Notes: generated by a model from the letters alone, not told the origin. DNA of 64,000 bases from ZC4RG20 sp963702105 (GCA_963702105.1 OY969712.1:434001-498000), one strand, 5' to 3'. Counted from the stretch's first letter, positions 16,915 to 25,869 are shown. Made by a program: numbers and translations.

Positions 16915-18066
16915 GTGATCCGAGTTCGACTTCGAGCGGCTGCGCTGGCCGCCGTATCCGTGCTCTTCGCCGGGGCCGCGGGCGCGGGTGTGCTGCCAGA
17001 CGACCGCACCAACGTCCTGTTCCACTCGTACGAGGGCGGCGGCATCACGGTTCACGGCCCGTCGGTTCTCGTTCAGAAGAAGTTCGCTAAGCAGTTCTCG
17101 GCTTCGGCCAACTACTACGTGGACAAGATCAGCAGCGCCTCGATCAACGTCGTGACGACGGCGAGTCCGTACAAGGAAGAGCGCAAGCAGTATTCGCTCG
17201 GCCTCGACTATCTGCACGGCAGCTGGCTCATGAATCTCGGCGTGATCCGCAGCCGCGAGAACGACTACGCGGCCGACACGGTCAACTTCGGGATCAGTCA
17301 GGACTTCTTCGGCGATCTCACGACGGTTTCGCTCGGTTACTCGGTCGGCAACGACACCGTCGGCCGCCGCAACGATCCGACCTTCTCGCAATCGCTCAAG
17401 CGGCAGAACTACCGGCTCGGGCTCTCGCAGATCCTGACCAAGAACCTGCTGCTCGGTCTGTCGTTCGAGACCATCACGGACGAAGGTTTTCTGAACAATC
17501 CCTACCGCTCGATCCGCTACGTGGACGAGAACAGCCCGCGCGGGTACAGCTTCGAGCCCGAGGTCTATCCGCACACGCGCACGAGCGACGCGGGCGCCCT
17601 GCGATTGCGTTATTACTTGCCGTACCGCGCGGCCATCCACGGTGAGTACCGCGCCTACACCGACAGCTGGGACATCCGTGCGACGGCCGAGCAGATCGGC
17701 TACACGCACCCTCTGAAGAGCGGCTGGACCATCGACGCGCAGCTGCGGCTGTATTCACAGGACCGGGCCGCGTTCTTCGCGGACCTGTTTCCGCGTGCGG
17801 ATTTTCAGAACTTCATGGCCCGCGACAAGGAGCTCAGCACGTTCACGACCCGCACCTTGAGGCTGGGGCTTTCGTACGACATTCTCAAAGGCGGCTGGAA
17901 GTTCGTGGACAAGGGCAGCCTGAACCTGACCTACGACCGCATCCGCTACGATTACCAGGACTTCCGGGATCTTCGCGTCACGGGCGTCGCGCCCGGGGAC
18001 GAACCGCTGTTCGGGTACGACGCGAACGTCATTCAGATGTTTGTCTCGTTCTGGCTGGCTCACTGA
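16915..18066 (+). CDS. DUF3570 outer-membrane beta-barrel protein
   Basis: A 383-residue protein that starts with GTG preceded by GGAGGAG. A signal peptide (VIRVRLRAAALAAVSVLFAG to AGAG) leads into long alternating strands across the whole length, for example FSASANYYVDKISSAS, KQYSLGLDYLHGSWLMNLG and TTVSLGYSVGNDTVGRR, ending in MFVSFWLAH. This is the DUF3570 family, predicted outer-membrane barrels of unknown function. DUF3570, DUF4266 and TlpA genes are commonly joined by an ApbE-type flavin transferase; none is seen here. Last gene of the plus-strand set. Confidence 0.85.
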   Translation: MIRVRLRAAALAAVSVLFAGAAGAGVLPDDRTNVLFHSYEGGGITVHGPSVLVQKKFAKQFSASANYYVDKISSASINVVTTASPYKEERKQYSLGLDYLHGSWLMNLGVIRSRENDYAADTVNFGISQDFFGDLTTVSLGYSVGNDTVGRRNDPTFSQSLKRQNYRLGLSQILTKNLLLGLSFETITDEGFLNNPYRSIRYVDENSPRGYSFEPEVYPHTRTSDAGALRLRYYLPYRAAIHGEYRAYTDSWDIRATAEQIGYTHPLKSGWTIDAQLRLYSQDRAAFFADLFPRADFQNFMARDKELSTFTTRTLRLGLSYDILKGGWKFVDKGSLNLTYDRIRYDYQDFRDLRVTGVAPGDEPLFGYDANVIQMFVSFWLAH

Positions 18067-18121
18067 GCCCCGAAGACGACGGGCAGGCGGCGGCATCGGC
18101 CGGCCGCCGGGCCCGCCGAGC

Positions 18122-19324
18122 CTACCAGCGAAACAGCCTGACAACGTCGCCGGCCGCGTACCGCCGCCGCCTCCGCGGCAGCTCGACGATGCCGTCCGTT
18201 CCTGCCAGCGAGACGAAGTCTCCGGAGGTGTTCGTCGGCCGTGGCACGGCCTGCAGGACGCCGTCCTCGGCCGAAGAGCGCAGCTGCACGGGCGTGAAAT
18301 AGGTCAGGTCCGCCGCGAGCTCGACCTCGGCGGCCAGCGCGGCATGTTCGGGCGCCGCGGCCTCGAGGCCCAGAGAAGCTCGCAGCGCCGGCAGCACGTA
18401 GCGCGTGAGGCAGACTAGGGCCGAGACCGGATTGCCGGGCAGCGCGAACACCGGCTTGCCCCGCTCAGTGACCCCGAACCACATCGGGCGCCCCGGCCGC
18501 TGCTGTATCTTGTGGAAGACCAGCTCGACCCCGAGCCGCTCGAGCACGGCCGGCACGAAGTCGAACTGCCCCATGGAGACGCCGCCGCTCAAGATCAGCA
18601 CGTCGTGCTGGGCGTGGAGCCGGCCGATCGCGTCGAGCAGAATGGCTTCGTCGTCCGCGAGGTGAACCCGCGTGACGCTCGCGAGACGGTGCAGGAGGAG
18701 ACTCGTCTCGATCGCGCGATCGTTGCTCGAGCGGATCTGATACGGTTCGAGCGGCTCGCCCACGTCCACGAGCTCGTCGCCCGTCGAGACGACGGCCACG
18801 CGCGGCGGCGCGCTCACGAGTACGTCTGCGGCGCCCGCGGCCGCGAGGACGGCCATTTCCGCCGGCCCGAGGCGCGCGCCCGGCCGCAGCAGCTCACTGC
18901 CCGCCGAGCGGTCGCTGCCGCGCGCGTGCACGAATTGCCTCGGCTCGACGGGCGCTTCGGCCTGCACGGCGGCGGCCCCGTCTTCGCGCCGCAACCGCTC
19001 GACGGGCACGACGGTATCGGTGCCGGCCGGGAGCATCGCGCCGGTCATGACCTCGACGCAGCGCCCGGGTCCCGCGACGGGCACCGGCGGCGCGCCGGCC
19101 GCCTGGGTGCCGACGACCTCGAAACGGCGCACGCCCGCGGCCCAATCGCCGTAGGCGATCGCGATGCCGTCCATCGTGACGCGGTCGAACGGGGGCTGGT
19201 CGCGCTCCGCCCGCACGGGCTCGGCGAGCACGCGGCCGAAGGCGGCTTCGAGCCTTTCGCGGACGGGGGCCGCGGCCGGCATTCGCTCGAGGATCAGGCT
19301 TTCGGCTTCGGTTACTTCCGTCAT
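18122..19324 (-). CDS. moeA: Molybdopterin molybdotransferase MoeA
   Basis: Inserts molybdate into adenylylated molybdopterin to complete the molybdenum cofactor, in the cytoplasm. The 400-residue protein has the MoeA landmarks in order: DRVTMDGIAIA (47-57), VMTGAMLPAG (92-101), STGDEL (180-185), SGGVSMGQFD (246-255), QRPGRPMWFG (275-284) and LPGNPVSALV (295-304), then a C-terminal beta domain. It stands apart from the moa genes at 28.8-32.8 kb but serves the same pathway. It is divergent from the TPR gene, with a shared 63-bp gap. Confidence 0.93.
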   Translation of the reverse strand: MTEVTEAESLILERMPAAAPVRERLEAAFGRVLAEPVRAERDQPPFDRVTMDGIAIAYGDWAAGVRRFEVVGTQAAGAPPVPVAGPGRCVEVMTGAMLPAGTDTVVPVERLRREDGAAAVQAEAPVEPRQFVHARGSDRSAGSELLRPGARLGPAEMAVLAAAGAADVLVSAPPRVAVVSTGDELVDVGEPLEPYQIRSSNDRAIETSLLLHRLASVTRVHLADDEAILLDAIGRLHAQHDVLILSGGVSMGQFDFVPAVLERLGVELVFHKIQQRPGRPMWFGVTERGKPVFALPGNPVSALVCLTRYVLPALRASLGLEAAAPEHAALAAEVELAADLTYFTPVQLRSSAEDGVLQAVPRPTNTSGDFVSLAGTDGIVELPRRRRRYAAGDVVRLFRW

Positions 19325-19360
19325 GCGGGCGAGGCGGCAGGCTGTGGCGCAGCGGCAGAA

Positions 19361-19369
19361 TGCTATACT
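19361..19369 (+). promoter_or_regulatory. Extended -10 promoter element for the TPR/TonB-domain genes
   Basis: TGCTATACT matches the extended -10 form TGnTATAAT with one change. It lies 19 bp before the ATG at 19388, with AGGAGG between. No good -35 is visible, which is common for extended -10 promoters. Confidence 0.5.
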
Positions 19370-19387
19370 GCCGGACAGGAGGCAACC

Positions 19388-19894
19388 ATGGGCCGCTTAA
19401 TCGTCGGCAGCCTCGTCTTCGTCCTCGCCGCCGGCGCGCAGAGTCAGCCGCCGCACCGGCCGGACCGTGCCGGCACGAACGTCCAGGTGCTCGGCAATGT
19501 GAAGCCGCTGCTCGCTTCCGGGTCCGATGCCATCCGCATGGGCCGCTACGAAGAGGGCATTCGCCTCACCTCCCTGGGGCTCGAGCGCGAACATCCCACG
19601 CCGGGGGAGAAGTCCGCCGCGCTGTCGAATCTGTGCGCGGCGCAGGCGGCCCTGGGCCATACCGATGCCGCTATCCGGTCGTGCTCGGAGTCGCTCGCCA
19701 TCGACGATCACAACTGGCGGGCCTACAGCAACCGTTCGTACGCCTACTACCTCAAGGGGCTGTACAGCGCCGCGCGAATCAACGTCGAGGCGGCCGCCGT
19801 GATCGCGCCCGGGGCCGACGAAGTACGCGCGATCCGCGGACTCATCAACGAGCGCACCCTCGCTCCGCACGTCGTCATAGAGGAGAACCGCTGA
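19388..19894 (+). CDS. Exported TPR-repeat protein
   Basis: A 168-residue protein with an N-terminal signal peptide (MGRLIVGSLVFVLAAGAQS). At least three tetratricopeptide-like repeats follow: GSDAIRMGRYEEGIRLTSLG, KSAALSNLCAAQAALGHTDAAI and NWRAYSNRSYAYYLKGLYSAA with YAAIAPGADEVRAI-like text. TPR repeats mediate protein contacts. GGAGG precedes the ATG, and the stop overlaps the start of the TonB-domain gene (TGATG), so the two form an operon. Function beyond scaffolding is not evident. Confidence 0.75.
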   Translation: MGRLIVGSLVFVLAAGAQSQPPHRPDRAGTNVQVLGNVKPLLASGSDAIRMGRYEEGIRLTSLGLEREHPTPGEKSAALSNLCAAQAALGHTDAAIRSCSESLAIDDHNWRAYSNRSYAYYLKGLYSAARINVEAAAVIAPGADEVRAIRGLINERTLAPHVVIEENR

Positions 19895-20460
19895 TGCCCC
19901 GCCTGGGGCCGGTGCTCGCCGCATGCGCGAGCGGCGTCGTGGCCGTCGCCAGCGGCCTGCTGGCCTGCGCGCCGGCCAGCGCTCAGGCGAAGGGCGGCTC
20001 CCCCGGCCCGGCCGTGGTGCCGATTCAGCACGACGCGGCGCCCATTCAGCACGACGCGGGGCCCACTCAGCACGACGCGGGGCCCGCCGCGGAGCGGCCT
20101 ACGGCCGGAACACAAGGCGGCGGCTCGGGCGCGCAGGCCGTGCCCGAGCGCCGGCGCCCGGCACCGATCCCGCGCGTAACCGTGAGCCCCGTCTATCCGG
20201 TCGCCGCCATCCGCGCGGCCAAGCAGGGCCGGGCCGTGGCCTGCTTCGTCGTCGATTCGGACGGCCGCGTCCGGGAGCCGCGCCTCGTCGAGCTTTCGGA
20301 CGAGATCTTTCGCGCCCCGACGCTCGAGGCCTTGGGCCGCTCGAGCTACGTCGGCTGGGACGACCCGGCCGTGACGCTCGAGGCCTGCCGAACGTTCGTC
20401 TTCCAGCTCGAACCGAGGCATCCGCTCGAACCGAGGCATCCGCAAGCTCCGCAGAACTAA
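19894..20460 (+). CDS. TonB C-terminal-domain (energy-transducer family) protein
   Basis: A 188-residue protein. An N-terminal signal or anchor segment (LGPVLAACASGVVAVASGLL) is followed by a Pro/Ala-rich linker with three IQHDAAP-type repeats, then a TonB-like C-terminal domain: VTVSPVYPVAAIRAAKQGRAV, VVDSDGRVREPRLVELSDEI, TLEALGRSSYVG. TonB domains normally contact TonB boxes of outer-membrane receptors. No ExbB/ExbD gene is in the window, so it may instead be a TonB-family protein of the peptidase or stress type. The end carries a short duplication, EPRHPLEPRHP (18-bp direct repeat near 20413-20448). The start overlaps the TPR stop. Confidence 0.7.
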   Translation: MPRLGPVLAACASGVVAVASGLLACAPASAQAKGGSPGPAVVPIQHDAAPIQHDAGPTQHDAGPAAERPTAGTQGGGSGAQAVPERRRPAPIPRVTVSPVYPVAAIRAAKQGRAVACFVVDSDGRVREPRLVELSDEIFRAPTLEALGRSSYVGWDDPAVTLEACRTFVFQLEPRHPLEPRHPQAPQN

Positions 20461-20489
20461 CTGCCGCGCGCATCGACTAAAATGCGCGC

Positions 20490-22172
20490 ATGGATACGAC
20501 GACCGCCAGCAGCGACTTCATCCGCCAGATCATTGCGAGCGACCGCGCGGCCGGCAAGCACGGCGGCCGCGTGCAGACGAGGTTCCCGCCGGAGCCGAAC
20601 GGCTACCTGCACATCGGGCATGCAAAGGCGATCTGCCTCGACTTCGGGGTCGCCGAGGAGTTCGGCGGCACCTGTTATCTGCGTTTCGACGACACGAATC
20701 CCGGCAAGGAATCGGTCGAATACGTCGAGGCCATCAAGCGCGACGTGAAGTGGCTCGGGTTCGACTGGGACGACCGGCTCACGCATGCCTCGGACTATTT
20801 CGACAAGCTCTATGAGTATGCCGTGCTGCTCATCCAGGCCGGCAAGGCCTACGTCGATCATCTGACGGCGGAGCAGATCCGCGAGCACCGCGGGACCCTG
20901 ACTGAGCCCGGCCGCGACAGCCCGTATCGCGAGCGCGGCGTGAAGGAAAATCTCGAGCTGTTCGAGGCCATGCGGCGCGGCGACTTCGCCGAAGGCGAAT
21001 GCGTGCTGCGCGCGAAGATCGACATGGCGGCGCCGAACCTGAATCTGCGCGATCCGACGCTCTACCGGATACGCAAGATTCCGCATCAGCGGACGGGCGC
21101 GAAGTGGTCGATCTACCCGATGTACGACTTTGCGCATACGCTCTCGGACGCGCTCGAAGGCACGACGCACTCGCTGTGCACGCTCGAGTTCGAGGACCAC
21201 CGGCCCCTCTACGACTGGCTGCTCGAGCAGCTGCCCGTCCCGCATCGCCCGCAGCAGATCGAGTTCTCGCGCCTCAACCTCATGTTCACGCAGATGAGCA
21301 AACGGCTGCTGCGCCAGCTCGTCGAGGAGGGCTGCGTCGAGGGCTGGGACGATCCGCGTATGCCGACGCTGTCGGCGTTCCGGCGCCGCGGCTACACGCC
21401 CGAGGCCATCCGCGACTTCATTCGCCGGACGGGCCTGACGAAAAAGAATCACGTCATCGAGCTCGGCATGCTCGAGAACTCGATCCGCGAGGACCTCAAC
21501 GAGCGCGCCGAGCGCCGCTTCGCCGTGCTCAGGCCGCTCAAGCTCGTCATAGAGAATTTCCCCGAGGACCGGGAGGAGTGGCTCGAGGCCGCGAACCATC
21601 CCAACAGGCCCGAGCTCGGTTCGCGCAAGGTGCCGTTCGCGCGCGAGATCCTCATCGAGGAAGACGATTTCCAGGAGGCTCCGCCGAAGAAGTTTCACCG
21701 GCTGAAGCCCGGGGGCGAAGTGCGCCTGCGCTACGGCTACATCGTCAAGTGCGAGCGCGTCGTCAAGGATGCCGAGGGTCGCGTCGTCGAGCTGCGCTGC
21801 AGCTACGATCCGGAAACGCGCAGCGGCTCCGGCGCGGAGGCGCGCAAGGTCAAGGGCACGATCCACTGGGTCTCGGCCCGCCATGCCGTGCCGGCCGAGG
21901 TGCGGCTCTACGACCGGCTCTACTCCGTCCCCTTCCCTGGTCGCGCCGAGCTGCGCGAGGAGCTGAATCCGGCCTCGCTCGAGGTCGTCGAGGCCGCGAT
22001 GCTCGAGCCGTCGCTGGCCGAGGCGGCGCCGGAGCAGAAGTTTCAGTTCGAGCGCGTCGGCTATTTCTCGGTCGATCCGCAGCGCTCGGCGCCCGGCCGG
22101 CCTTCGTTCAACCGCACCGTGACCCTGCGCGACACCTGGGCCAAGCTGGAGCAGCAGGCCGCCGCGGGCTGA
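20490..22172 (+). CDS. glnS: Glutaminyl-tRNA synthetase
   Basis: Charges tRNA-Gln with glutamine in the cytoplasm; class I synthetase. PEPNGYLHIGHAKA gives the HIGH signature (41-44) and TQMSKRLL the KMSKS-equivalent (MSKR at 269-272), as in E. coli GlnRS. YLRFDDTNP, RDSPYRER and GTTHSLCTLEFEDHRPLYDW are further GlnRS/GluRS-family blocks, the last specific for GlnRS. The C-terminal anticodon-binding beta-barrels (VRLRYGYIVKCERVVKD, VKGTIHWVSA) complete a normal 560-residue protein. Presence of glnS fits a gammaproteobacterium. The protein ends in a normal stop. Confidence 0.95.
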   Translation: MDTTTASSDFIRQIIASDRAAGKHGGRVQTRFPPEPNGYLHIGHAKAICLDFGVAEEFGGTCYLRFDDTNPGKESVEYVEAIKRDVKWLGFDWDDRLTHASDYFDKLYEYAVLLIQAGKAYVDHLTAEQIREHRGTLTEPGRDSPYRERGVKENLELFEAMRRGDFAEGECVLRAKIDMAAPNLNLRDPTLYRIRKIPHQRTGAKWSIYPMYDFAHTLSDALEGTTHSLCTLEFEDHRPLYDWLLEQLPVPHRPQQIEFSRLNLMFTQMSKRLLRQLVEEGCVEGWDDPRMPTLSAFRRRGYTPEAIRDFIRRTGLTKKNHVIELGMLENSIREDLNERAERRFAVLRPLKLVIENFPEDREEWLEAANHPNRPELGSRKVPFAREILIEEDDFQEAPPKKFHRLKPGGEVRLRYGYIVKCERVVKDAEGRVVELRCSYDPETRSGSGAEARKVKGTIHWVSARHAVPAEVRLYDRLYSVPFPGRAELREELNPASLEVVEAAMLEPSLAEAAPEQKFQFERVGYFSVDPQRSAPGRPSFNRTVTLRDTWAKLEQQAAAG

Positions 22173-22286
22173 GATCGCGATCGCGGTCTGCCGGCGGCGC
22201 CTACCGAGGGGCTGCGCCCGAGGTGGATTCGGCCGCGCATTGTGGGAGGCTCTGCCCGACGCCGATCGCCGCGGGGAGTACCGATC

Positions 22287-23536
22287 ATGAACGCAGCCGG
22301 GTGCGCACAGCGCTGCCTCGTCATCGCTTCACTTGCGGCGGCCGGCGCAGCGGCGCCGCCGGCGGCCGCCCAGCGCGGGGTGCTCGAGCACCACAACGGC
22401 GCAGACCGCAGCGGCACTTATACGATGCCGACCCTCACGCGCAGCCGCGCGGCCGGGCTGCATCGGGACACGGCGTTCGACGGCTCCGTCCAGGGCGCCG
22501 TCTACGCCCAACCGCTGTATTGGGACGACGGGGCGGGGAGCGCCCGGGTCGTCGTCGCCACCGAGGACAACGTCGTCGAGGCGCTCGACGCGAAGACGGG
22601 CAAGGCCGTCTGGCAGCGGCGTCTCGGCCCGAGCGTGCCCCACTCGGACTTGCCCTGCGGGAACATCGTCCCGCTCGGGATCACCGGTACGCCCACTGCG
22701 GGACCTACCGCGGCTGGGTCGTCGGCTTCGAGCTCGACGCTCCGCGGCGGGCCGTGAGCTTTCATACGCGGGCCCGCGGCGGCGGCATCTGGGCGCCGGG
22801 CGGCATCGCCCAGGCGGGCGGTGCACTGCTCGTCGCGACGGGCAACAACTTCGGGGCGCAGACCTGGCACGACGGCGAAGCCGTGCTCCGCCTGCAGCCG
22901 GATCTCGGCAGGCCGCTGTCGAAGCAGGACTACTTCGCTCCAGCCGACTGGCGCAAGCTCGACGCCCGCGATCTCGATCTCGGCGGCGTCAATCCCATGC
23001 CGCTCGCCGACCCAGGAGGCGGCGCGGCGAAGCTCGTCGTCGCGCTCGGCAAGAACGGCGATGCTTATCTCTTAGACGCAGACGAGCTCGGCGGCATCGG
23101 GGAGCCTGTGGCCTCGGCCCACGTTTCGCGGGCACCCATCATCACGGCACCGGCCGCTTATGGCGCGGGCGGCGAAACGTACGTCGTGTTCGTCGCCGCG
23201 CCCGAGGATTGCCCGCAGGGGCAACGGGGGGACCTCGCCGGGCTGCGGCTCGAGAGGGGTGCCAAGCCGGGCTTGCGCGTCGCTTGGTGCGCCCAGGCAC
23301 AGGGCAGGGGTTCGCCCATGGTCACGACGACGGGCGGCGGCCGGGACTCGATCGTCTGGATCGCCGGCGCCGAGGGCGACGACGAGCTGCACGGCTTCGA
23401 CGCCGAAACGGGCAAGGTGGTATTCGACGGACGCGGTACGAAGATGGACGGCGTGCCGCGTTTCCAGACGCCGGTCGCGGCCAGCGCGCGGCTCTACGTG
23501 GCCGGGCGGGGTCGGGTCTACGCCTTCGCCTGGTGA
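22287..23536 (+). pseudogene. Exported PQQ-like beta-propeller gene with an out-of-frame internal deletion
   Basis: The 5' part encodes a signal peptide (MNAAGCAQRCLVIASLAAAG to AAAQ) and propeller strands (VVVATEDNVVEALDAKTGKAVWQRRLG, up to GNIVPLGITGTP). At about 22690-22700 the frame shifts directly into CGTYRGWVVGFELDAP, which continues to a good C-terminus (GGIWAPGGIAQAGGALLVATGNNFG, PMVTTTGGG, VWIAGAEGDDELHGFDAETG). In related proteins, GITGTP is followed by many more residues before the CGTYRGW segment, so a stretch appears to be missing and the join is out of frame. Read as is, the first frame stops at 22757. Either a real pseudogene or an assembly collapse between propeller repeats. 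Confidence 0.65.
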
Positions 23537-23622
23537 AAGACTCGGCACGGCTTGCCAGCTGGGTGCCGGGTGCCTCGACGCCGAGACGTCAACGGCAATG
23601 GCGATTGGGCCGTTACAGGCCG

Positions 23623-24030
23623 CTAGGCGTAGCGCCAAACGACCATGCAGACCACGGTGACCGCAAGCAGGACGGCGCCGATCCTTTGGCTCGTGAGGAC
23701 CCAGCCGCGCAGCGCGAGCGCTTCGGAATCGTCGGCCTGCCGAAGCTGACGCACGGCGGGCAGCGCGGTGGCCTGCAGGCCGGCGGCGACGACGGCACAG
23801 GCGGCGCCCGCGCCGAGTATCTCCTGGGGCAGGCCCGACGCCCGCGTGAGCCCCGCTACGCCCCAAAGCGCGCCGCCGGCGAGTATGGCGATGACGGCGG
23901 CGCCGGCTTGCGCATAGGCAAGCCGGTCGAGTCTCGTGACGGCGGCGTGCGCCACGGCGAATGTGGATCCCGCCCAGAACACGCCCGAGAGCACGTGCAG
24001 CGCGGTCAGCAGTATCAGTACCCAGCCCAT
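23623..24030 (-). CDS. Small four-helix integral membrane protein
   Basis: About 135 residues with four hydrophobic segments: WVLILLTALHVLSGVFWAG, AGAAVIAILAGGALWGVAGL, ILGAGAACAVVAAGLQATAL and GAVLLAVTVVCMVVW, joined by short charged loops. FWAGSTFAV in the first helix recalls CopD/DUF-type membrane proteins, but I do not assign a family. The start at 24030 puts the first helix at the N-terminus. It is convergent with the propeller pseudogene and divergent from the bicupin. Confidence 0.6.
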   Translation of the reverse strand: MGWVLILLTALHVLSGVFWAGSTFAVAHAAVTRLDRLAYAQAGAAVIAILAGGALWGVAGLTRASGLPQEILGAGAACAVVAAGLQATALPAVRQLRQADDSEALALRGWVLTSQRIGAVLLAVTVVCMVVWRYA

Positions 24031-24114
24031 CTCGGCCTCGCTCGCGAAGCACCGCAGTATACCGAATGCGGCCGGCTTGGCGGAGTATGATGGCCGGTGC
24101 AGGAACGCGCGAAA

Positions 24115-24798
24115 GTGACCGAAGCGAAGAACGGAAACCTGGCGATCAGGGCCGCCGCGGATACGGCCGCCATGCCTTGGACTTCGAGTCCGAGCGGCTC
24201 CGTTTGGCGCAAGCGGGTCCATCTCGTCGGGCCGGCCGAATCCGGCCAGGTCACGTCCGTCGTGCGCTTCGAGCCGGGGTCGACGTTCCCCGAGCACGGC
24301 CATCCCGAAGGCGAGGAGATCCTCGTCCTCGAAGGCGTGTTCTCGGACAGCCAAGGCGATTGGCCGGCCGGCAGCTTCCTGCTCAACCCCGAGGGCTTTC
24401 GCCACGCACCGTTCTCGAAGCCGGGCTGCCGGCTGTTCGTGAAGCTCAGACAGTATCCGGGGCGCGGGCGGCTGCAGGCGGCAGTCGATACGGAGCGCCT
24501 GCCGTGGGAGCGCGCGGCCAGGGCGGGTGTGGCCTTCAAGCACCTGTACGAGCAGAGCGGATTTTCCGACACCGTGCGCCTCGAGCGGTGGGAGGCCGGT
24601 GCCGAGCCCGGCGCCGAGGCGTACCCGCAGGGCGTGGAGTTCTTCGTGCTCGAGGGCGATTTCGAGGACGAGCAGGGCCGTTACGGCCCCGGGCACTGGC
24701 TGCGCCTGCCGGCGGGCGCCGAGCATCTGCCTCGATCCCAAGGGGGCTGTCTGCTGTACGTGAAGCGCGGCGGTTTGCCCTACCTGCGCGGCGCCTGA
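24115..24798 (+). CDS. Double-cupin (ChrR-like cupin) protein
   Basis: A protein of about 227 residues with two cupin repeats. The first has VVRFEPGSTFPEHGHPEGEE (metal-binding HGHPEGEE pattern), then GDWPAGSFLLNPEGFRHAPF. The second has LERWEAGAEPGAEAYPQGVE with the histidines lost, then GRYGPGHWLRLPAGAEHLP. This is the arrangement of ChrR-like anti-sigma cupins, but the N-terminal zinc anti-sigma domain is absent and no ECF sigma gene adjoins, so the role is open. GTG 24115 follows AGGAA. GTG 24097 is an alternative. The stop is immediately followed by a REP-like repeat. Confidence 0.7.
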   Translation: MTEAKNGNLAIRAAADTAAMPWTSSPSGSVWRKRVHLVGPAESGQVTSVVRFEPGSTFPEHGHPEGEEILVLEGVFSDSQGDWPAGSFLLNPEGFRHAPFSKPGCRLFVKLRQYPGRGRLQAAVDTERLPWERAARAGVAFKHLYEQSGFSDTVRLERWEAGAEPGAEAYPQGVEFFVLEGDFEDEQGRYGPGHWLRLPAGAEHLPRSQGGCLLYVKRGGLPYLRGA

Positions 24799-24888
24799 AG
24801 AAGGCGTCAGAGCCTTTTATCGCTGGAAATTCCCGCGTCCTTCCAGCGCTCAGCGCGAGCGAAAAAGGGCTCTGACCCCTTTTTCAGG
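24799..24888. repeat. REP-like repeat, locus A (paired inverted)
   Basis: An inverted pair: GTCAGAGCCTTTTAT on the left and AAAAAGGGCTCTGACCCC on the right, separated by about 40 bp that contain a second small hairpin (CGCTGGAA ... TTCCAGCG). It lies exactly between the convergent bicupin and SDR genes. The core GGGTCAGAGCCC is shared with 37067-37123, 38929-39015 and 43694-43722. Confidence 0.8.
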
Positions 24889-25768
24889 CGAGCTCGCAGT
24901 ACTGGAGGCTGCGGCGCCAGAGCTCCTCGGCAAGGGCGCGGTCCTCGGCCACTGCCGTCGGCCGCTTCTGCGCGCAGCCGGCGTAATAGAGCCCGGTCTC
25001 GCTCGCAAGCTCCGGGCGCGTAACGCAGTAGACCGAGGTGCGCGCGCCCTTCTCGTTCGAGATCATGAACAGCTTGGCCGTTCCGCGGACGGGCGCGGGC
25101 AGCCGCCGCCAGAGCCCGGACGCTACGACGCCCGGGTGCACGGCATAGGTCGTGACGCCCGTGCCCCGGAGCCTGCGGGCGAGCTCAGCCGAGAACAGCA
25201 GGTTCGCGAGCTTCGAGACCGCGTATTCGCGCCAGGCCGTACGCGTGCGCGTCGGCTCTCGGAGCGCATCCCAGTCGATGCCGCGCGCCTGCCGGTGCGC
25301 CTCGCTCGCGACCGTGACGACGCGCGCGGGTGCCGAGGCGGCCAGCCGCTCGCGCAGCAAGTGCGTGAGCAGGAAATGGCCGAGATGATTGACGCCGAAC
25401 TGGATTTCGAAGCCTTGCGCCGTCGCGCCCCGCTGGCCGGCGACGCCCGCGTTGTTGATGAGACCGTGGATGGGCCCCGCGTGCTCGAGCAGGGCCGCCG
25501 CGCCGCGGCGCACTGAGCCGAGATCGGCGAGGTCCAGCGTCACGAACTCGACGCGGCCGTTGTCGAAGTCCCGCCGCAGCGCGTCGACGAGCGTCTTGGA
25601 CCTGTCTTCCGAACGGTTCGCGAGCCAGAGCGTTGCGCCGCGGCGCGCGAGGGCGCGCGCCGTCGCTTCGCCTATCCCCGAAGTCGCGCCCGTGATCACG
25701 AAGACCCTGCCCTCGAGATCGCGCTCGCTCGCCGACCGCAGCGAGGCCTTCTCGGAATCGCCTGCCAT
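24884..25768 (-). CDS. Short-chain dehydrogenase/reductase (retinol-dehydrogenase-like SDR)
   Basis: A 294-residue NAD(P)-dependent oxidoreductase. The Rossmann motif is TGATSGIG (26-33), followed by LWLANRSEDR, then INNAGVAG and the catalytic YAVSK with a preceding serine in VVTVASEAH. The extended C-terminus and EYAVSKLANLLFSAELARRL resemble the RDH/WWOX-like group, which acts on lipophilic alcohols or ketones. The substrate cannot be read from sequence. The minus-strand gene ends right against the REP-like repeat. Confidence 0.85.
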   Translation of the reverse strand: MAGDSEKASLRSASERDLEGRVFVITGATSGIGEATARALARRGATLWLANRSEDRSKTLVDALRRDFDNGRVEFVTLDLADLGSVRRGAAALLEHAGPIHGLINNAGVAGQRGATAQGFEIQFGVNHLGHFLLTHLLRERLAASAPARVVTVASEAHRQARGIDWDALREPTRTRTAWREYAVSKLANLLFSAELARRLRGTGVTTYAVHPGVVASGLWRRLPAPVRGTAKLFMISNEKGARTSVYCVTRPELASETGLYYAGCAQKRPTAVAEDRALAEELWRRSLQYCELA

Positions 25769-25869
25769 ACGAGCATGCTCTCACGCCGGCCGGGCGCCGT
25801 TAAGGGTGCGTCACCCCAAGGCCGGCCCGGCGCATCCGAGCGGGCACGCGCGCAGCCCGCGCGTCTCGC

